A DNA stretch of 7,053 nucleotides from contig DFDR01000193.1 of NCBI GenBank assembly GCA_002369295.1, positions 1-7,053 of the forward strand. The letters run 5' to 3'. Origin of the DNA: Desulfovibrionaceae bacterium UBA3823. Its GTDB lineage: Bacteria > Desulfobacterota > Desulfovibrionia > Desulfovibrionales > Desulfovibrionaceae. The notes under the pieces are model-generated. The model ran no database searches and had not been told where the DNA came from. It worked only from the letters and a program-made list of their open reading frames with translations. This document shows positions 5,156-7,053 of the stretch, one piece after another. Each line of letters begins with the position of its first letter. Positions within the stretch are counted from its first letter, which is position 1. The translations under genes and the position numbers were made by a program.

Positions 5156-5181
5156 AAAAAGGCAAGCCGGCGCCGTTTTTT
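5156..5181 (-). terminator. Possible bidirectional terminator after the cupin gene
   Basis: AAAAAGGC and GCCgTTTTTT flank an 8-base GC-rich loop. On the minus strand this reads A-run, cGGC, loop, GCC and five T directly after the cupin stop codon at 5181-5183. The GC part of the stem is only 3 bp (GCCGGC alternatives exist), so it is a weak candidate. If real, it separates the cupin transcript from the unknown/exonuclease pair. Confidence 0.4.
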
Positions 5182-5639
5182 CAGCACAGCTCCGTCTGTT
5201 CGGCCATGGTTCCCCGATCGTGCGCCGCGCCTGCCTCCCCAAGCCCTGCCGGCAGAGGCACGAGCCCCGGACAGCCGGCGGCCTCCAGGGCAAGATCCCT
5301 GCCGAAGACGCAGAGCCACACGCAGGGAGCCGACGTCGCGGCCACCCGGTGGCGCAGATGCCTGGCAAGGAAGCAGGAGGCGCCCCGGCCAAGCCTGATT
5401 TCGCGGCCGTCTTCAAAGGCGATGCGCGCTTCGCCTTCGAGCACGAGGCACCATTCGTCTTCGTCCTGGTCGTACCACGCCCCTTCCGGCGTGGCGTGGC
5501 CGAAGGAGACGATGCGCTCCACGCGGACCGTCCCGCAGCCTCCGAGAAAGGTCTGCGCCAGTTCCGGGGCCCCTGGCGCCTGCACCGTTTGCGGGCAGGC
5601 GAAGAAGCCTTCGCCGGCGTCCTTCACGGCATTCTTCAT
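5181..5639 (-). CDS. Cupin-domain protein
   Basis: A 152-residue protein with one cupin barrel (about 35-112). Motif one is WYDQDEDEWCLVLEGEARIAF (55-75): the usual histidine pair is replaced by acidic residues but Glu62 and Gly69 keep the shape. Motif two is GRGASCFLARHLRHRV (84-99) with H94 and H97, followed by CVWLCVFG. A close-knit family of small cupins carries this YDQ..DEW.LVLEGEA signature; their function is unknown and metal binding is likely. About 40 residues follow the barrel (GRDLALEAAG... to LC), longer than the roughly 110-residue members I remember, with no recognisable domain. The start is well supported: GGAGG sits 5 bases before ATG 5639. It lies downstream of trpA on the same strand with a 103-bp gap holding hairpins, so it could be read through from the trp operon or have its own promoter. 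Confidence 0.82.
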   Translation of the reverse strand: MKNAVKDAGEGFFACPQTVQAPGAPELAQTFLGGCGTVRVERIVSFGHATPEGAWYDQDEDEWCLVLEGEARIAFEDGREIRLGRGASCFLARHLRHRVAATSAPCVWLCVFGRDLALEAAGCPGLVPLPAGLGEAGAAHDRGTMAEQTELC

Positions 5640-5657
5640 GGCATCCTCCTTGGAAAA

Positions 5658-5704
5658 GGGCGCCGCGCAGAGCGGTCCTCCGGACGGAAGGCGCCCTGCG
5701 CGGC
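5658..5704 (-). terminator. Overlapping hairpins between trpA and the cupin gene
   Basis: Two stems share bases. Stem A pairs GCCGCGCAG (5662-5670) with CTGCGCGGC (5696-5704), 9 bp. Stem B pairs GGGCGCC (5658-5664) with GGCGCCC (5690-5696), 7 bp. Read on the minus strand, stem B ends directly in TTTTCC, as an intrinsic terminator would, while stem A would prevent it. The simplest reading is the terminator of the trp operon; a switch controlling read-through into the cupin gene is possible. Confidence 0.45.
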
Positions 5705-5742
5705 GATGCTGCGTTCGCTGCCGAAACGCGATGTCTGGCCGG

Positions 5743-6534
5743 CTAGTCGAGGCGCCGTCCCGCCTCGCCGGTCCAGCGGGCCATGAAGTCGGCCGCCTCG
5801 CCGCCGGCGGCGAGGTGCCTGAGCAGGGCGCTGCCGAAGACGGCCGCGTCCGGCTGGCCCGTGGCGGGCAGAATTTTCAGCTGCTCGGGACGGGAGAGGC
5901 CAAAGCCGAGGGCCAGCGGCAGGCTGAAGCAGCGCCGGGCGCGCTCCATGGTGGCAACGATGGCCGGCGCCACGCTCTCGCGCTCGCCGGTGACGCCCAT
6001 GACGGAGACCACGTAGACGTAGCCTTCGCTCACGCCGGCATAGAGCTTCATGCGCTCCTCGGAGGTGTTGGGGCCGACCAGGGCGACGAGGGCCACGCCC
6101 TTGGCGTGGAGGGCCTCGCGATAGGGGGCCGCCTCCTCAAACGGCAGATCCGGCACGATGAGGCCGGCAACGCCTGCCTCGGCGCAGTCCGCGGCCAGCC
6201 GCTCGAAGCCGTACTGCTCGAAGGGGTTCATGTAGCCCATAAGCACGATGGCGGCCCCGAAGATCTCGCGGCGCATCTTGAGGCCCTCGAGGATGCGGGC
6301 CACGGTCCAGCCGTCGGCCAGCACCTGGCGGCTGGCCTCCTCGACCACGGGCCCGTCGGCCACGGGATCGGAGAAGGGGACGCCTATTTCGATGACGTCG
6401 GCGCCGGCCTGGTCGAGGTCGGCGAGGCTCTTCCAGAAGGCGTCCTCGTCGGGGTAGCCTGCCGTGAGAAAGGGGATGACGGCGTAGCGGCCGGCGGCCG
6501 CGGCGTCCCTGATCTTCTTTTCCAGAATGTGCAT
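5743..6534 (-). CDS. trpA: Tryptophan synthase alpha subunit
   Basis: A 263-residue TIM-barrel protein of normal length that cleaves indole-3-glycerol phosphate to indole and glyceraldehyde 3-phosphate in tryptophan synthesis. The signature block GADVIEIGVPFSDPVADGPVVEEAS (44-68) carries the catalytic glutamate in IEIG and the catalytic aspartate in PVADGP. Further family motifs are MGYMNPFEQYG (98-108), GLIVPDLPFEE, GYVYVVSVMGVTG in the phosphate-binding region, and LALGFGLSRPEQ near 208-219. The protein is intact. The start at 6534 is supported by GGAGGA 7 bases upstream, inside the end of trpB, and the stop of trpB lies only 3 bp before the ATG, so translation of the two is probably coupled, giving equal amounts of the subunits of the alpha2beta2 complex. 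Confidence 0.97.
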   Translation of the reverse strand: MHILEKKIRDAAAAGRYAVIPFLTAGYPDEDAFWKSLADLDQAGADVIEIGVPFSDPVADGPVVEEASRQVLADGWTVARILEGLKMRREIFGAAIVLMGYMNPFEQYGFERLAADCAEAGVAGLIVPDLPFEEAAPYREALHAKGVALVALVGPNTSEERMKLYAGVSEGYVYVVSVMGVTGERESVAPAIVATMERARRCFSLPLALGFGLSRPEQLKILPATGQPDAAVFGSALLRHLAAGGEAADFMARWTGEAGRRLD

Positions 6535-6537
6535 GGC

Positions 6538-7053
6538 CTAGTCCTCCGCCTGCCCGGGAATGCTGTACTTCTCGCCGAGATGGCGCCTGACGATGTCCAT
6601 GTCCTTGTCGCCTCTGCCGGAGAGGCTGACGACGACATGGCCTCCCTGCGGCAGCTCCTGGGGATGGTCGAAGACCCAGGCCAGGGCGTGCGAGGACTCG
6701 AGCGCGGGCAGGATGCCCTCGCTCTGGGAGAGGCGCTCGAAGGCCGCCAGGGCGCGGCCGTCGCGCACCATGCCGTACCAGGCGCGGCCGGTTTCCTTGA
6801 GCCAGGCGTGCTCGGGGCCGACGCCGGGATAGTCGAGGCCGGCGGCCACGGAATGGGAGGGCTCGATCTGGCCTTCGGGGGTCTGGAGCAGCAGGGTGCG
6901 GTTGCCGTGCAGGATGCCGGGCGTGCCGAGGTTCAGGGCTGCCGAGTTGAAGCAGCCGGACTCGCCGGTGCCGGCGGCCTCGACGCCGAGCAGGCGGACG
7001 CCGCTGTCGTCCATGAAGCCCCGGAAGATGCCGATGGCGTTGGAGCCGCCGCC
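6538..7053 (-). CDS. trpB: Tryptophan synthase beta subunit, 3' part
   Basis: The C-terminal 171 residues are visible; the gene continues past the right edge (full TrpB is near 400). The visible part opens with GGGSNAIG, the loop that binds the pyridoxal phosphate group, and continues through AAGLDYPGVGPEHAWL, the ESSHALAW motif with the conserved glutamate, and SLSGRGDKDMD near the end, whose serine contacts the cofactor ring nitrogen. It condenses indole with serine to give tryptophan, indole arriving by tunnel from TrpA. The sequence fits the ordinary TrpB1 class that partners TrpA. It is the upstream neighbour of trpA with the order trpB-trpA found in most trp operons. No frameshift is visible. 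Confidence 0.97.
   Translation of the reverse strand, partial: GGGSNAIGIFRGFMDDSGVRLLGVEAAGTGESGCFNSAALNLGTPGILHGNRTLLLQTPEGQIEPSHSVAAGLDYPGVGPEHAWLKETGRAWYGMVRDGRALAAFERLSQSEGILPALESSHALAWVFDHPQELPQGGHVVVSLSGRGDKDMDIVRRHLGEKYSIPGQAED

Noticed and set aside
1..7053. CRISPR array or tRNA gene inside the window
   Set aside because: No regularly spaced repeats and no cloverleaf with T-loop and CCA end were found on either strand by eye.

Overview
The window is GC-rich (hand-counted lines give about 70 % G+C) bacterial chromosome. The style of the proteins, especially the trp genes and the exonuclease/unknown pair, suggests a Gram-negative sulfate-reducer-like organism such as a Desulfovibrionaceae member. 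That assignment rests on memory of similar proteins and is tentative. It is mostly ordinary chromosome carrying two foreign-looking insertions.

Layout. At the left edge (1-75) a strong promoter-like sequence points leftward out of the window: TTGACG, 17 bp, TAGAAG, with an A/T-rich tract upstream and a GC-rich discriminator. It looks like a stable-RNA promoter whose gene lies outside. Next, on the minus strand (110-1297), is a 395-residue protein joining the C-terminal periplasmic part and second membrane helix of FliF to a FliG middle-domain-like tail. No other flagellar gene is visible. A 408-bp gap with no convincing gene, but with a perfect 12-bp inverted repeat, separates it from a divergent NimA-like flavin protein (1706-2224, plus).

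About 2345-3240 is a sharp AT-rich island (hand-counted lines 38-40 % G+C). It holds a small conserved-looking gene followed by an AbiEii-like nucleotidyltransferase gene, probably a toxin-antitoxin or defence-type pair acquired by transfer. Directly downstream is a clear guanidine-II (mini-ykkC) riboswitch with two hairpins closed by ACGA and ACGG loops, leading into an SMR exporter of the Gdx/SugE type. The ribosome binding site of that gene can pair with one arm of the first riboswitch hairpin, which gives a simple on-switch model.

At 3924-4030 a 99-bp miniature element with IS5-like ends and a CTAG target duplication sits between the exporter and a convergent minus-strand pair: a DEDDh exonuclease (4027-4611) and, upstream of it, an uncharacterised 141-residue acidic protein (4630-5055). 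Further right, all on the minus strand, are a cupin protein (5181-5639) and the end of a tryptophan operon, trpA (5743-6534) preceded by the 3' part of trpB (6538 to the right edge). TrpB and TrpA form the tryptophan synthase complex, and the 3-bp gap between their genes suggests translational coupling.

The items most worth following up are the FliF/FliG-like fusion, the two-gene nucleotidyltransferase island with its altered glycine motif, the riboswitch with its built-in Shine-Dalgarno competitor, and the miniature IS5-like element.
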